Below, one piece after another: positions 7,405 to 14,096 of a DNA stretch of 14,096 nucleotides. Within the stretch, counting starts at the first letter, position 1. Each line of letters opens with the position of its first letter. The notes under the pieces were generated by a model. It had not been told where the DNA came from and ran no database searches. It was given only the letters and a program-made list of their open reading frames with translations. Origin of the DNA: DASTYK01 sp964430275 (GTDB lineage: Bacteria > Gemmatimonadota > Gemmatimonadetes > Longimicrobiales > RSA9); assembly GCA_964430275.1 (NCBI GenBank), contig CAYSGF010000262.1:1-14096 (forward strand), given 5' to 3'. Position numbers and translations under genes: made by a program.

Positions 7405-8264
7405 TGGACGGACAGCTCTACCGTCTCGCGGCCTTCGCCGATCGGCCCGGCGGCGGCAACCCCGCTGGCGTCTGGGTGGGCGACGCATTGCCCGATGCCG
7501 CCGGCATGCAGCGCATCGCAGCCGAAGTGGGCTACTCGGAAACCGCGTTCGTCGCGCCGACCCGCGGGCGCGAGCGCACGGTGCGCTACTACAGCCCCGA
7601 GGCGGAAGTCTCGTTCTGCGGCCACGCGACCATCGCGACAGGCGTCGTTCTCGGTACCGCGGAAGGCGACGGCGCGTATCGACTCTCGACAGCCGTGGGC
7701 GACGTGGCGGTCAGCGTGCGTACGCGTGGCGGGGTGCGCGAGGCGTCTCTCACCTCGGTCGAGCCGGATTACACGCCTGCCGGCACCGCGCTCCTCGATG
7801 AGGCGCTCGCCGCCCTCGGCTGGGTCGCGAGCGACCTCGACCCTGTGATCCCCCCGGCTCGCGCCTATGCCGGCGCGTGGCATCTCCTCCTCGCCGTCGC
7901 GCGGCCGGAGCGCCTCGCCGATCTGCACTACGATTTCCACCGATTGAAGACGCTCATGCTCGACGACGGGCTCACGACACTGCAGCTCGTCTGGCGCGAA
8001 CGGCCCGACGTGTTCCATGCGCGCGATCCGTTCCCGGTCGGCGGCGTTGTCGAGGACCCCGCTACCGGGGCGGCGGCCGCCGCCCTCGGCGGCTACCTGC
8101 GCGCGGCGGGACTCGTCGCGGCGCCCACGAGCATTCTCATCCGCCAGGGTGAGGCAATGGGACGGCCGAGTCGTCTCGTGGTGGAGATCCCGGCTGCCGG
8201 CGGGATCGTCGTAACCGGCACCGCGCTGCCGATCGAGATCGAGCCCGTGCCGCCGGCAGCATGA
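7404..8264 (+). CDS. PhzF-family isomerase/epimerase-like protein
   Basis: A 286-residue protein, the usual length of the family, with a two-lobed diaminopimelate-epimerase-like fold. Hallmarks are FADRPGGGNPAGVW near the N terminus, YSETAFV with the family's catalytic glutamate (Glu46), FCGHATIATG (71-80) and, in the second lobe, EDPATGAAAAALGGYL (217-232). PhzF itself isomerises dihydro-hydroxyanthranilate in phenazine synthesis, but no other phenazine gene is present here, and most family members are uncharacterised isomerases. It has no signal peptide and is presumably cytosolic, in contrast with the exported hydrolase translated just before it. The ATG at 7404 overlaps the upstream stop. 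The frame continues open far upstream as a shadow of the hydrolase, so the start is chosen by homology and the overlap. Confidence 0.9.
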   Translation: MDGQLYRLAAFADRPGGGNPAGVWVGDALPDAAGMQRIAAEVGYSETAFVAPTRGRERTVRYYSPEAEVSFCGHATIATGVVLGTAEGDGAYRLSTAVGDVAVSVRTRGGVREASLTSVEPDYTPAGTALLDEALAALGWVASDLDPVIPPARAYAGAWHLLLAVARPERLADLHYDFHRLKTLMLDDGLTTLQLVWRERPDVFHARDPFPVGGVVEDPATGAAAAALGGYLRAAGLVAAPTSILIRQGEAMGRPSRLVVEIPAAGGIVVTGTALPIEIEPVPPAA

Positions 8265-8270
8265 TCAGGG

Positions 8271-8288
8271 GCGTCGCTGCCACGACGC
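8271..8288. terminator. Hairpin in 38-base convergent junction
   Basis: GCGTCG (8271-8276), loop CTGCCA, CGACGC (8283-8288): a perfect 6-base stem lying between the stop of the PhzF-family gene and the stop of the converging barrel-like gene. It could terminate transcription from both sides. No T-run follows on either strand, so confidence is modest. Confidence 0.4.
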
Positions 8289-8302
8289 GAAGGAGGGCGA
8301 GC

Positions 8303-8818
8303 TCAGCGGGGAAGCCAGCCAAGCTGAAGGAAGAGCAGTAACCCTCCCATCGATTCGACCGAGTTGAAACTCGCGAACGCCTGTACACCGATACCTGCCA
8401 CCGGCAGGAGACGCAGGGCGGCTTCCGCAGCGATCGGCACCGACACGGACTGCTCGCGGTCGCAGGAGGATGCACTGCCACTGCAGCGGAACGCGGCACC
8501 GAGGCCCGCATTGATCGACATGTGACCTGCGGAGCCGGTGATCACGCGGCCATAGAGCGCCCCCAGCTCGTTGACCGATGTGGTGCTGAAGAGATCGGCG
8601 AATCCGACGAAGCGGACGCTCACCTGGTGCGGCTCGCGCTGCCAGGCGAGCTGAACGAGGCCGCCGAACCCGTCGGTCTCTGCGCTGCCCGCCAGCCCGA
8701 GGCCCGCCGCCACCCAGGTCCGCATCGGATCGCGACGCGCCTGTGCATGCGCAGAAGCGGGTGCGACGAGGCAGACCAGGAGGGTGAGCAGCGCGCACGC
8801 GCCGGGCCGGCTCATCAT
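8303..8818 (-). CDS. Small exported protein, probable outer-membrane barrel
   Basis: A 171-residue protein of unknown function. It has a signal peptide (about 1-25, LLTLLVCLVAPASAHAQ, cleavage near the AHAQ). The mature part is rich in glycine and alternating hydrophobic residues (VAAGLGLAG, GGLVQLAWQ, VSVRFVGFA, GALYGRVITG, INAGLGAAFRC, LLLFLQLGW), as in small outer-membrane beta barrels. Two cysteines (RCSGSASSC) could form a periplasmic disulphide. The frame extends upstream to 8851, but an ATG at 8818 with GGGGAG eight bases before it and an immediate signal peptide is the better start; a second ATG at 8815 is also possible. It is last in a minus-strand cluster with the deacetylase and the LURP-one-like gene. 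I do not recognise the family. Confidence 0.75.
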   Translation of the reverse strand: MMSRPGACALLTLLVCLVAPASAHAQARRDPMRTWVAAGLGLAGSAETDGFGGLVQLAWQREPHQVSVRFVGFADLFSTTSVNELGALYGRVITGSAGHMSINAGLGAAFRCSGSASSCDREQSVSVPIAAEAALRLLPVAGIGVQAFASFNSVESMGGLLLFLQLGWLPR

Positions 8819-8826
8819 CTGCCTGC

Positions 8827-8832
8827 TCCCCG
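8827..8832 (-). promoter_or_regulatory. Ribosome binding site fixing the barrel-protein start
   Basis: Read on the minus strand this is GGGGAG, eight bases before the ATG at 8818. It decides against the upstream in-frame start at 8851, which would add eleven residues before the signal peptide. Confidence 0.55.
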
Positions 8833-8871
8833 CCGTTGAACCAACGCCCATCGGCTGCTATCAGCTTCCAC

Positions 8872-9849
8872 TCAGTTCATCCCGGTGATCCAGTCCGGTG
8901 CGGCCGGCTGCTCGCCCGGCTCCCTGCCCTGCGTGAGTGCCCAGCGCTGGAGCCATGAAGGCCCGGTTCGTCCCACGTACCCGTCGGGCAATGCGTAGGC
9001 GGGATCCTGTAGCGCCCGCTCGATCGAAACGAAGTGGTAGCCCCGGTCGCGCATCATGACGGCGAGCTCATCGAACCAGTCGCTGTTGAGCGCGTTCGCG
9101 TGTAGCAGCAGCACCTGGGCTGGTTCCCGGCCGAGGAGGTCCTGTGACAGCTCTTCGTAGAACGCGAAGACCTCGTTCATGTAGCGGAGGTAGTCGACGC
9201 CGATCCGCTGCATGAGAGCGCTGTCGCCCCGCGTGGTGGCGGCCGTGTATGCTGCCGCGTAACGCCACTCGTCGTTGTCGATCGTAACCGGCGCAATCGT
9301 ATAGCCGTGCTCCGTCAGGAACTGCTCGAACGCGGCCTTCGTCTCGAGGTCCGGACCGGTGTTCAGGAACGGGTGGCGGAAGTAGCGCGGCCGCTCGCCT
9401 CGCCCGGCAAGGAGCTCACGGGTGACGCGCTCGCCGCGCAGCACGTCCGCCTGGTATTCGGCCAGTGGTGTGCTGTAGAACGAAGGATGCGAGTACGTGT
9501 GGTTGCCAAGGTCCAGCCCGGCGTCCAGCCACTGTTCCAGCAGTGCCGTGCGCTGCGCTTCCTGGCCGGGCACCTCCAGCATCTGCTCGTTGACGAAGCC
9601 GATCGCGGGAATGGCGGCGGCGCGAATGTGCGCGAGCAGACGGTCTGTGACCGCCTGAAGTGCGGGCATTCCGCCGCTCACGATGCCGGGCAGGTCGTCG
9701 AACGTAACTGCCACCATGCGTGCGGCTGACGGTTCCGGCGTCGCCGGCGAGTCGGCCGGTGTCGCGGACGATGGCGCAGTGTCGGGTTCCTGGGCGCATC
9801 CAGGCGCACCGGCGGTGCACAGCGTGATCCAGACTGCGAGAGCTCTCAT
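8872..9849 (-). CDS. Exported polysaccharide deacetylase (NodB-like)
   Basis: A 325-residue carbohydrate esterase-family deacetylase. The N terminus is hydrophobic and ends in GAPGC (Cys18), a non-canonical lipobox, so it is either a lipoprotein or a secreted protein; a low-complexity Ala/Pro/Ser linker follows (22-43). Motifs in order: TFDD (base Asp51, metal Asp52), HTYSH (metal His117 and His121), RHPF (158-161), DNDEW (191-195) and LLLHAN (His250), the full set for a metal-dependent deacetylase. It should remove N- or O-acetyl groups from a polymer such as peptidoglycan or an exopolysaccharide in the periplasm; the actual substrate is unknown. It starts 46 bases after the LURP-one-like gene and is followed 53 bases later by the barrel-like gene, suggesting one transcript. 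The ribosome site is weak (AGGCGG). Confidence 0.9.
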   Translation of the reverse strand: MRALAVWITLCTAGAPGCAQEPDTAPSSATPADSPATPEPSAARMVAVTFDDLPGIVSGGMPALQAVTDRLLAHIRAAAIPAIGFVNEQMLEVPGQEAQRTALLEQWLDAGLDLGNHTYSHPSFYSTPLAEYQADVLRGERVTRELLAGRGERPRYFRHPFLNTGPDLETKAAFEQFLTEHGYTIAPVTIDNDEWRYAAAYTAATTRGDSALMQRIGVDYLRYMNEVFAFYEELSQDLLGREPAQVLLLHANALNSDWFDELAVMMRDRGYHFVSIERALQDPAYALPDGYVGRTGPSWLQRWALTQGREPGEQPAAPDWITGMN

Positions 9850-9895
9850 GCCGCCTGTCAGCGGGAGGCGAATACGATCGGGATCTCGACCCTCA

Positions 9896-10486
9896 TCAGC
9901 CGCGCCGCCGCTCCAGCATGATCATCGTGACGGCGGCGATGACGAGCAGGCGCTCGTCTTCCGCATTCAGGCGAGCTTCGAGCCGGTCGAGCGTGAACCG
10001 GCTCTCGAGGAATGCTGCCTGCTTCGTCGCGCGCACGGCATGACCGCTGCTCGCGGACAACAGGTAGCGTGGGTGGAACACATAGCCGCTCAGCGCGCCG
10101 AGCACGGGAATCCCTTCGAACAGCCCGTTCGCGAACTTGGACCAGGGATTCTCCTCCGTTGCGGTGAACAGCACGTCATTCCCGCGGACGATCTCGTAAC
10201 GAGAGCGCCACAGTGAGCGCATCCCCTTCTCGCGGATCGCACCCATATAGGTGCCGTCCGCATCGCTGATGGTATACGTCGCGGCGAAATCGATTACCCG
10301 GTCCGCAGCGATGCGATACAGCGGCTGCGTCTGTGCTTCGTCGGCGAACACGGTGATCGCCTCCTTCAGCTTGAACGCCTTCTGCTTCACGTACATCATC
10401 AGTTGCTGGTTGGAATCCTGCACCCAGACCTGCTGAGCAAGCGCAAGGATCTTGAACCGGAGGGTAAGCGGATAGCTCACACGCAT
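9896..10486 (-). CDS. LURP-one-related (LOR, scramblase-like fold) protein
   Basis: A 196-residue protein with the continuous LOR pattern: YPLTLRFKILALAQQVWV at the N terminus, then MMYVKQKAFKLKEAITVF (31-48 region), YRIAADRVIDF, GAIREKGMRSLWRSRYEI and ENPWSKFANGLFEGIPVLG, ending in a hydrophobic helix (LLVIAAVTMIMLE). The fold is a 12-stranded barrel wrapped around a helix, related to phospholipid scramblases and Tubby; the bacterial function is not established. The C-terminal helix could be membrane-associated or the buried core helix. The frame can start two codons earlier at GTG 10492; the ATG at 10486 is preferred because family members begin directly with the YPL strand, but neither has a well-placed ribosome site. 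It heads the cluster with the deacetylase and diverges from the amidohydrolase gene. Confidence 0.85.
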   Translation of the reverse strand: MRVSYPLTLRFKILALAQQVWVQDSNQQLMMYVKQKAFKLKEAITVFADEAQTQPLYRIAADRVIDFAATYTISDADGTYMGAIREKGMRSLWRSRYEIVRGNDVLFTATEENPWSKFANGLFEGIPVLGALSGYVFHPRYLLSASSGHAVRATKQAAFLESRFTLDRLEARLNAEDERLLVIAAVTMIMLERRRG

Positions 10487-10530
10487 CTCCACGTGGAAGA
10501 TTGACCGGCATCAGTCGGGAGCCGTCGCCA

Positions 10531-10551
10531 CCAGGGGTAGCGCCGCCCTGG
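10531..10551. promoter_or_regulatory. Inverted repeat in LOR/amidohydrolase divergent gap
   Basis: CCAGGG (10531-10536) and CCCTGG (10546-10551) form a perfect 6-base inverted repeat with a 9-base spacer, just upstream of an AT-rich hexamer. It could be an operator serving one or both divergent genes. The arms are short. Confidence 0.25.
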
Positions 10552-10561
10552 ACGCTGACCA

Positions 10562-10567
10562 TATATA
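10562..10567. promoter_or_regulatory. TATATA candidate -10 element
   Basis: TATATA is a rare AT-only run in this GC-rich window and lies in the 142-base divergent gap, 61 bases before the amidohydrolase ATG and 75 bases before the LOR start. Being self-complementary, it could act as a -10 element in either direction. No clear -35 partner is visible at standard spacing. Confidence 0.3.
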
Positions 10568-10628
10568 GAACGGGCCGGCGGCGCATGCGAGAGCCGCGAC
10601 CGCTCACCCTCTGATCCGGACCGCCACA

Positions 10629-11960
10629 ATGCGTAAGCTCCCGAGCGCCGCCGTCATCCTTTTCGCCCTGACCTGCCCGGGCGTGCTGCGGGCACAGGAC
10701 GCCTCTGCGACGGCGGAAACGACGATCGCGATCCAGGCCGGTGCCCTGGTCGACGGCAGGACCGGCAGCCTCACGAGGAACGTCACGATCCTCGTGCGCG
10801 GTGACCACATCGTCGCGGTCGGCCCGGACGTGAGCGTGCCGGCGGACGCCCAGCGCATCGACCTGTCCGCCTGGACGGTCATGCCCGGCTTCATCGACAT
10901 GCACACGCACATCACGGGCGGACCGGAAGACCTGTCCGCGCCGCCAGGCTCGCAGCTTTACACGACGTATCCCGAGTATGCGACGCTGAAGGGCGCGGTC
11001 AATGCGCACACCACGCTGCTCGCCGGCTTTACGACGATCCGCGATTTGGGTGCGCCCGCAACGACCGCGCTCGCACTGCGCGATGCGATCGCGAACGGGC
11101 TCGTGCCCGGGCCGCGCATGGTCACTGCAATCGGCCTGGGCACGACCGGCAGCCACTGTGATCCGACGACGGGCGTGCGTCCCGGACACGTGAACATGGA
11201 CGCGGCCCGCGCCTTCGTATACGACGGCCCCGCAGCGGCGCAAACCGCAGTGCGCGCGGCGGTGCGCGATGGCGCGGACGTCATCAAGGTGTGCGCGACG
11301 GCAGGCGTGCTGTCCATGACCGACGAGATCGGACCGGCGCAGATGACGCCGGCAGAGCTGGAGGCCGTCGTGCAGACGGCCACCATGCTGAATCGGCGCG
11401 TCGCAGCCCATGCGCACGGCATCGAAGGCATCCGCAATGCCGTGCGTGCCGGCATCACCACGATCGACCACGGGAGCGTGCTCGATGACGAGATCGTGGC
11501 CGAGATGAGGGAGCGCGGCACCTGGCTCGTACCGACCATGATGGCGTTCGAGGGCGCGATCGCCATGGCAAAGGCCGGTGTGCTGCCGCCGGGACCGACA
11601 CAGAAGGCGCTCGCCATCGAGCCACTCGTACAGGAGTCCCACCGCCGCGCGATCCGCGCGGGTGTGCGCATCGCATTCGGCACCGATGCGGGCGTCTTCG
11701 CACACGGGCGCAATGCGCGCGAGTTCCAGCTCATGGTCGAGGCCGGCATGACCCCCGCAGCCGCATTGCTCGCCGCCACACGCAATGCCGCGGAGGCACT
11801 CGGGATGAGCGACGAGCTGGGCGCCGTGCGACCCGGCTACTACGCCGACATCGTCGCGGTGCGCGGCAACCCGCTCGAAGACATCACGCTGCTGCAGGAC
11901 GTCGGATTCGTAATGAAGGACGGTGTCGTGTACAAGCACGAGGGTCGGGAGATCTGGTAA
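10629..11960 (+). CDS. Exported metal-dependent amidohydrolase
   Basis: A 443-residue amidohydrolase-superfamily enzyme with a signal peptide (AVILFALTCPGVLRAQ, cleavage near residue 23), so it is periplasmic or secreted. Metal and catalytic residues are all present: HxH in FIDMHTHITGG (His92, His94), the bridging lysine Lys220 in DVIKVCATAG, His261 in AAHAHG, His281 in TIDHGS and Asp353 in AFGTDAG. Before the barrel is the usual small beta-sandwich (LVDGRTGSLTRNVTILVRGD), completed by the C-terminal RPGYYADIVAVRGNPLEDI. This arrangement matches the imidazolonepropionase-like/Xaa-Pro dipeptidase group, which hydrolyse amide bonds of small molecules, often acyl- or prolyl-amino acids. The specific substrate is not readable. 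The ribosome site is weak (CCGGA). The propeller lipoprotein follows after 60 bases. Confidence 0.92.
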   Translation: MRKLPSAAVILFALTCPGVLRAQDASATAETTIAIQAGALVDGRTGSLTRNVTILVRGDHIVAVGPDVSVPADAQRIDLSAWTVMPGFIDMHTHITGGPEDLSAPPGSQLYTTYPEYATLKGAVNAHTTLLAGFTTIRDLGAPATTALALRDAIANGLVPGPRMVTAIGLGTTGSHCDPTTGVRPGHVNMDAARAFVYDGPAAAQTAVRAAVRDGADVIKVCATAGVLSMTDEIGPAQMTPAELEAVVQTATMLNRRVAAHAHGIEGIRNAVRAGITTIDHGSVLDDEIVAEMRERGTWLVPTMMAFEGAIAMAKAGVLPPGPTQKALAIEPLVQESHRRAIRAGVRIAFGTDAGVFAHGRNAREFQLMVEAGMTPAAALLAATRNAAEALGMSDELGAVRPGYYADIVAVRGNPLEDITLLQDVGFVMKDGVVYKHEGREIW

Positions 11961-12010
11961 GCCCCCCTCCGTAACGGTTCGGCGCCGCCGGGTCCTGCAT
12001 CCCACCTTTC

Positions 12011-12015
12011 GGAGG
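12011..12015 (+). promoter_or_regulatory. Strong ribosome binding site of the propeller lipoprotein
   Basis: GGAGG lies five bases before the ATG at 12021 and is the closest match to the Shine-Dalgarno consensus in the window. It fixes the start and implies efficient translation independent of the upstream amidohydrolase. Confidence 0.65.
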
Positions 12016-12020
12016 TTCTC

Positions 12021-13310
12021 ATGCGCTCCCCCCACTGCAGCGCCTTCGCCATCCTTCTCACCACGTGCAACGGGGCCCTCCTCGCCTGCGACAGCGCACA
12101 ATCGACCGAACTACCCCCTGCGCCGACGGCGGATCCTCTGGTTTTCCTGGAGATCATCATAGCCGGGAACGTGTTCCCTGTCGTCGATTCGGTGTGGTTG
12201 CCCGAGCCCGGCGATTCCGTCGCTCTGCGCGCGCGCGCGCTGGACGCGGCCGGCCATGTCACCATTGATTCGCAGTGGGATGGACTCGAGTGGACCTTGC
12301 GGGATCCGCAGTTTGCACAGATGCGAGGTGCCCACGTCCATGCGATGGAGCATGGCAGTACACACGTGTACGCCCGGGTGGGCGACCTCGTGGACAGCCT
12401 GGTAGTCACGGTCGGTGCGTGGCCAGGGGCGGGTGCAGATGTCGCACTCGTCGCGCTGGGCAACGCTCCCGAAGTGTTTGCCATGGACACGTCTGCGATG
12501 ACGGCCACTAGTGCCTTCGGGTACGGCTGGTTCCCGATGCTCCTGGAGCTGTCGCCCGATGGGAACAGGCTCCTGTACGGCGGCGATCAACGCGATGGGC
12601 GCTACCTGTTTCTGTTCGACCTGCGCACCCGCACGGCGCATTACCTTGCTCCTCCCGCAAACGAGAACAGAGCCCATCCGCTGAACGGCGGCTTTTCGCC
12701 GGCTGGCGACCGCCTGGCGTACACGGAAGGAAGCACGCTCCGTATTGCGGCACCGAACGGCGCTGAGCCTCTCACCGTCGCGTCCGATGTAAGCACCATG
12801 AGCTGGTCCGCCGACGGCCACCTCGTGTATGTGCGCGGTCTTCAGGAGGTGTGGGTTCTTGCGCCGGGTGCCGCCCTGCCCGAGCGGCTGAGCATCAGTG
12901 GTATCGGCGGCAGGGCACCGTCCCATGCGCAACTCTCGCACGACGGCACACGGCTGCTGCTGGTCACGGAGGGCGAGCTGATGGTCAGAGAGGCAGATGG
13001 CAGCCTCACCGCGATGTCATCGGCACGGACGGTCAACGATGCGCACTGGTTGCCGGACGGCCGTATCGTTTACGACACGGAGTTCGAGACGGACGAGGGT
13101 GTCTACAAAACGCTGCACACCACTGACGGCAGCAATGACACCGAGCTCCTTGCCCCGGGACGCGAGGTCTTCGCATACGACGTCAGTGCAGCCGGAATGA
13201 TTCTCTACTGCGCGGGCGCCGCACCGGTGGGCGCGTACACGCTGGCCCCTGACGGTGACGAGAAGGCGATCTCCGACGGCTACTGCTCGAGTGCTAGCTG
13301 GGCCCAGTAG
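12021..13310 (+). CDS. Lipoprotein with Ig-like and TolB/PD40-like propeller domains
   Basis: A 429-residue envelope protein. The N terminus is hydrophobic and ends in LLAC (Cys23), a plausible lipobox, followed by an acidic/proline linker. Residues about 40-133 form an Ig-like strand set (GDSVALRARALDAAGHV, THVYARVGDLVDSLVVTVG). Residues 140-429 carry repeated SPDGNRLLY-type blades (SPDGNRLLYGG, SPAGDRLAYTE, SADGHLVYVRG, SHDGTRLLLVT, LPDGRIVYDTE), typical of PD40/TolB-like beta-propellers. It is probably an outer-membrane-tethered binding or scaffold protein; no catalytic motif is visible. The start is fixed by GGAGG at 12011-12015. The coding sequence holds a (GC)7 run at 12227-12240. It lies 60 bases downstream of the amidohydrolase on the same strand and may share its transcript. 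Confidence 0.82.
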   Translation: MRSPHCSAFAILLTTCNGALLACDSAQSTELPPAPTADPLVFLEIIIAGNVFPVVDSVWLPEPGDSVALRARALDAAGHVTIDSQWDGLEWTLRDPQFAQMRGAHVHAMEHGSTHVYARVGDLVDSLVVTVGAWPGAGADVALVALGNAPEVFAMDTSAMTATSAFGYGWFPMLLELSPDGNRLLYGGDQRDGRYLFLFDLRTRTAHYLAPPANENRAHPLNGGFSPAGDRLAYTEGSTLRIAAPNGAEPLTVASDVSTMSWSADGHLVYVRGLQEVWVLAPGAALPERLSISGIGGRAPSHAQLSHDGTRLLLVTEGELMVREADGSLTAMSSARTVNDAHWLPDGRIVYDTEFETDEGVYKTLHTTDGSNDTELLAPGREVFAYDVSAAGMILYCAGAAPVGAYTLAPDGDEKAISDGYCSSASWAQ

Positions 13311-13327
13311 GGACGTTTCGCGTATCA

Positions 13328-13344
13328 GCGCGCACGTGTCGCGC
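13328..13344. terminator. Weak hairpin in convergent junction
   Basis: GCGCG (13328-13332), loop CACGTGT, CGCGC (13340-13344): a 5-base all-GC stem between the stop of the propeller lipoprotein and the stop of the converging cupin gene. No T-run is present. It is listed because of its position; the structure is marginal. Confidence 0.25.
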
Positions 13345-13374
13345 AGTACTGACAGCTCGGCAGCACCGGCCGTA

Positions 13375-13734
13375 TCAGATCCACTCGGCGTCCGGTGCCG
13401 TGCGCTCACTCACGACGTTGCCCGTATTGCGCAGACCGCCGGGCTCGATCAGCACCAGCTCGACTTCCTCGGGTGCGACCGGCCGGTGCTCCACGCCCTT
13501 CGGCACGACGAGCAGCTCGCCCGGCTCGAGCCACACGTCGCGATCGCGGAACTGGAGCTGGAGGCGTCCGCGCATGACATAGAACAGCTCGTCGGAATCC
13601 TCGTGATGGTGCCAGTCGAACTCCCCCTGCACCTTCACCACCTTCACCTGCGTGTCATTGACCTGCGCGACGATGCGGGGGTGCCAGTGATCATCGAACA
13701 GCGTGAACTTCGAATGCAGGCTGACCTTGTCCAT
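13375..13734 (-). CDS. Single-domain cupin protein
   Basis: A 119-residue protein spanning one cupin barrel. Motif 1 is WHHHEDSDELFYVMRG (41-56) with metal ligands His42, His44 and Glu49. Motif 2 is GELLVVPKGVEHRPVAP (72-88) with His83, the fourth ligand. It should bind a divalent metal in the barrel; small cupins of this sort act as isomerases, dioxygenases or simple ligand-binding proteins, and sequence alone does not choose. There is no signal peptide, so it is cytosolic. The stop is in the convergent junction with the propeller lipoprotein. It follows the VOC-fold gene on the same strand after 74 bases, so the two may be co-transcribed. The start at 13734 has an AAGGGA-like site rather far upstream. 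Confidence 0.88.
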   Translation of the reverse strand: MDKVSLHSKFTLFDDHWHPRIVAQVNDTQVKVVKVQGEFDWHHHEDSDELFYVMRGRLQLQFRDRDVWLEPGELLVVPKGVEHRPVAPEEVELVLIEPGGLRNTGNVVSERTAPDAEWI

Positions 13735-13808
13735 GGGGCGTGTTCCCTTGCGTTGTTCGGGTGTCGAAGCGTATCCGCACGCCTCGGCGTACAGCCACGG
13801 CCTTCATC

Positions 13809-14096
13809 CTACTCGAGCGCTTGATAGAAGCAGAGCTCGATGTCGTTCGGGTCGAGTATCGTGAACTCGCGCTGACCGTAGAACGCGGTGTACAGGTCCA
13901 CCTTGAAGCGCACGTCGGGTCCTGCCGGCCGCTCGCCTGCGAGCTGTGCACGCGCGCACTCCAGAGTCAGACGCTTCAGGGAGGCATGCACCCGATCCAG
14001 CTCCGTCGTGTGGATCCACAGTGAAACGCCTCGCGAGCCGGCAGCGCGGCCAGGCGACGCAGGGACGAACATGATCTCCGTTTCGCCGAGCTGCAC
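13809..14096 (-). CDS. VOC-superfamily (glyoxalase/bleomycin-resistance-like) protein, 5' truncated
   Basis: The last 95-96 residues of a protein whose start lies beyond the right edge; the frame is open to the final base, which happens to give a GTG codon, but the first visible strand (QLGETEIMFVP) is the middle of a VOC fold, not a natural start. The pattern is a beta-alpha-beta-beta-beta module: SLWIHTTELDRVHASLKR, then YGQREFTILDPNDIELCFYQ, where the DPNDIEL segment is the usual last strand with its metal-ligand glutamate position. Family members include glyoxalases, extradiol dioxygenases and drug-binding resistance proteins; the substrate is unknown. The cupin gene follows 74 bases downstream on the same strand. 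Confidence 0.82.
   Translation of the reverse strand: MQLGETEIMFVPASPGRAAGSRGVSLWIHTTELDRVHASLKRLTLECARAQLAGERPAGPDVRFKVDLYTAFYGQREFTILDPNDIELCFYQALE

Noticed and set aside
7404..8264. Phenazine biosynthesis locus suggested by the PhzF-family gene
   Set aside because: No other phz-type gene is present, and PhzF-family proteins are widespread in non-producers.
10176..12101. Open frame of 641 codons on the minus strand across the LOR gene and antisense to the amidohydrolase
   Set aside because: It is rich in Arg, His, Gly and Cys with no domain pattern, and it overlaps two well-supported genes. This is a GC-bias shadow of the opposite-strand coding frame.
13779..13790. ACGCC-TC-GGCGT palindrome between the VOC and cupin genes
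   Set aside because: Arms of five bases with a two-base centre are expected often by chance at this base composition, and the loop is too small for a full hairpin.
1..14096. Mobile element, defence system or CRISPR array
   Set aside because: No direct-repeat array, transposase, integrase, restriction-modification, toxin-antitoxin or phage-like protein is visible, and base use is even across the window.

Overview
The window is uniformly GC-rich. It is densely coded on both strands, with third codon positions dominated by G and C. Several exported proteins have signal peptides ending in an 'A-Q' type cleavage region (positions 6517, 8818 and 10629 starts), and the gene mix is typical of a Gemmatimonadota- or Acidobacteriota-like soil bacterium: periplasmic amidohydrolase, PD40/TolB-like propeller lipoprotein, long multi-GAF kinase, LURP-one-like protein, di-haem cytochrome. 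That taxonomic placement is inference from style; no rRNA or other marker gene is present. I see no tRNA, rRNA, CRISPR array, transposase, integrase or phage gene, and no stretch over 300 bases without a gene.

Layout, left to right. (1) The 3' end of a propeller-like protein (+, cut by the left edge) converges on a multi-pass O-antigen ligase/polymerase-family protein (-, 821-2467). (2) A 196-base divergent gap holding two inverted repeats separates that gene from a 905-residue soluble histidine kinase, GAF-GAF-PAS-GAF-HisKA-HATPase (+, 2664-5381), which has no response regulator beside it. (3) A GC-rich hairpin lies between the kinase and a converging membrane-anchored di-haem cytochrome c (-, 5455-6336). 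(4) A divergent gap with a promoter-like region leads to an exported alpha/beta hydrolase overlapping by one base with a PhzF-family enzyme (+, 6517-8264). (5) A three-gene minus-strand cluster follows: LURP-one-like protein, exported polysaccharide deacetylase, small exported barrel-like protein (10486 down to 8303). (6) An exported metal-dependent amidohydrolase and an Ig-like/TolB-propeller lipoprotein lie on the plus strand (10629-13310). (7) A cupin and a VOC-fold protein (the latter cut by the right edge) lie on the minus strand.

The genes do not form one evident pathway. The local units that look real are the hydrolase-PhzF pair (overlapping stop and start), the LURP-one/deacetylase/barrel cluster (gaps of about 46 and 53 bases), the amidohydrolase-lipoprotein pair (60-base gap) and the VOC-cupin pair (74-base gap). 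Much of the content concerns the cell envelope or periplasm: polymer ligation, polymer deacetylation, exported hydrolases and electron transfer. I do not see a convincing undescribed system. The best second looks are the divergent-promoter dyads at 2504-2593, the orphan multi-GAF kinase, the O-antigen ligase lacking the usual histidine, and the LURP-one/deacetylase cluster.
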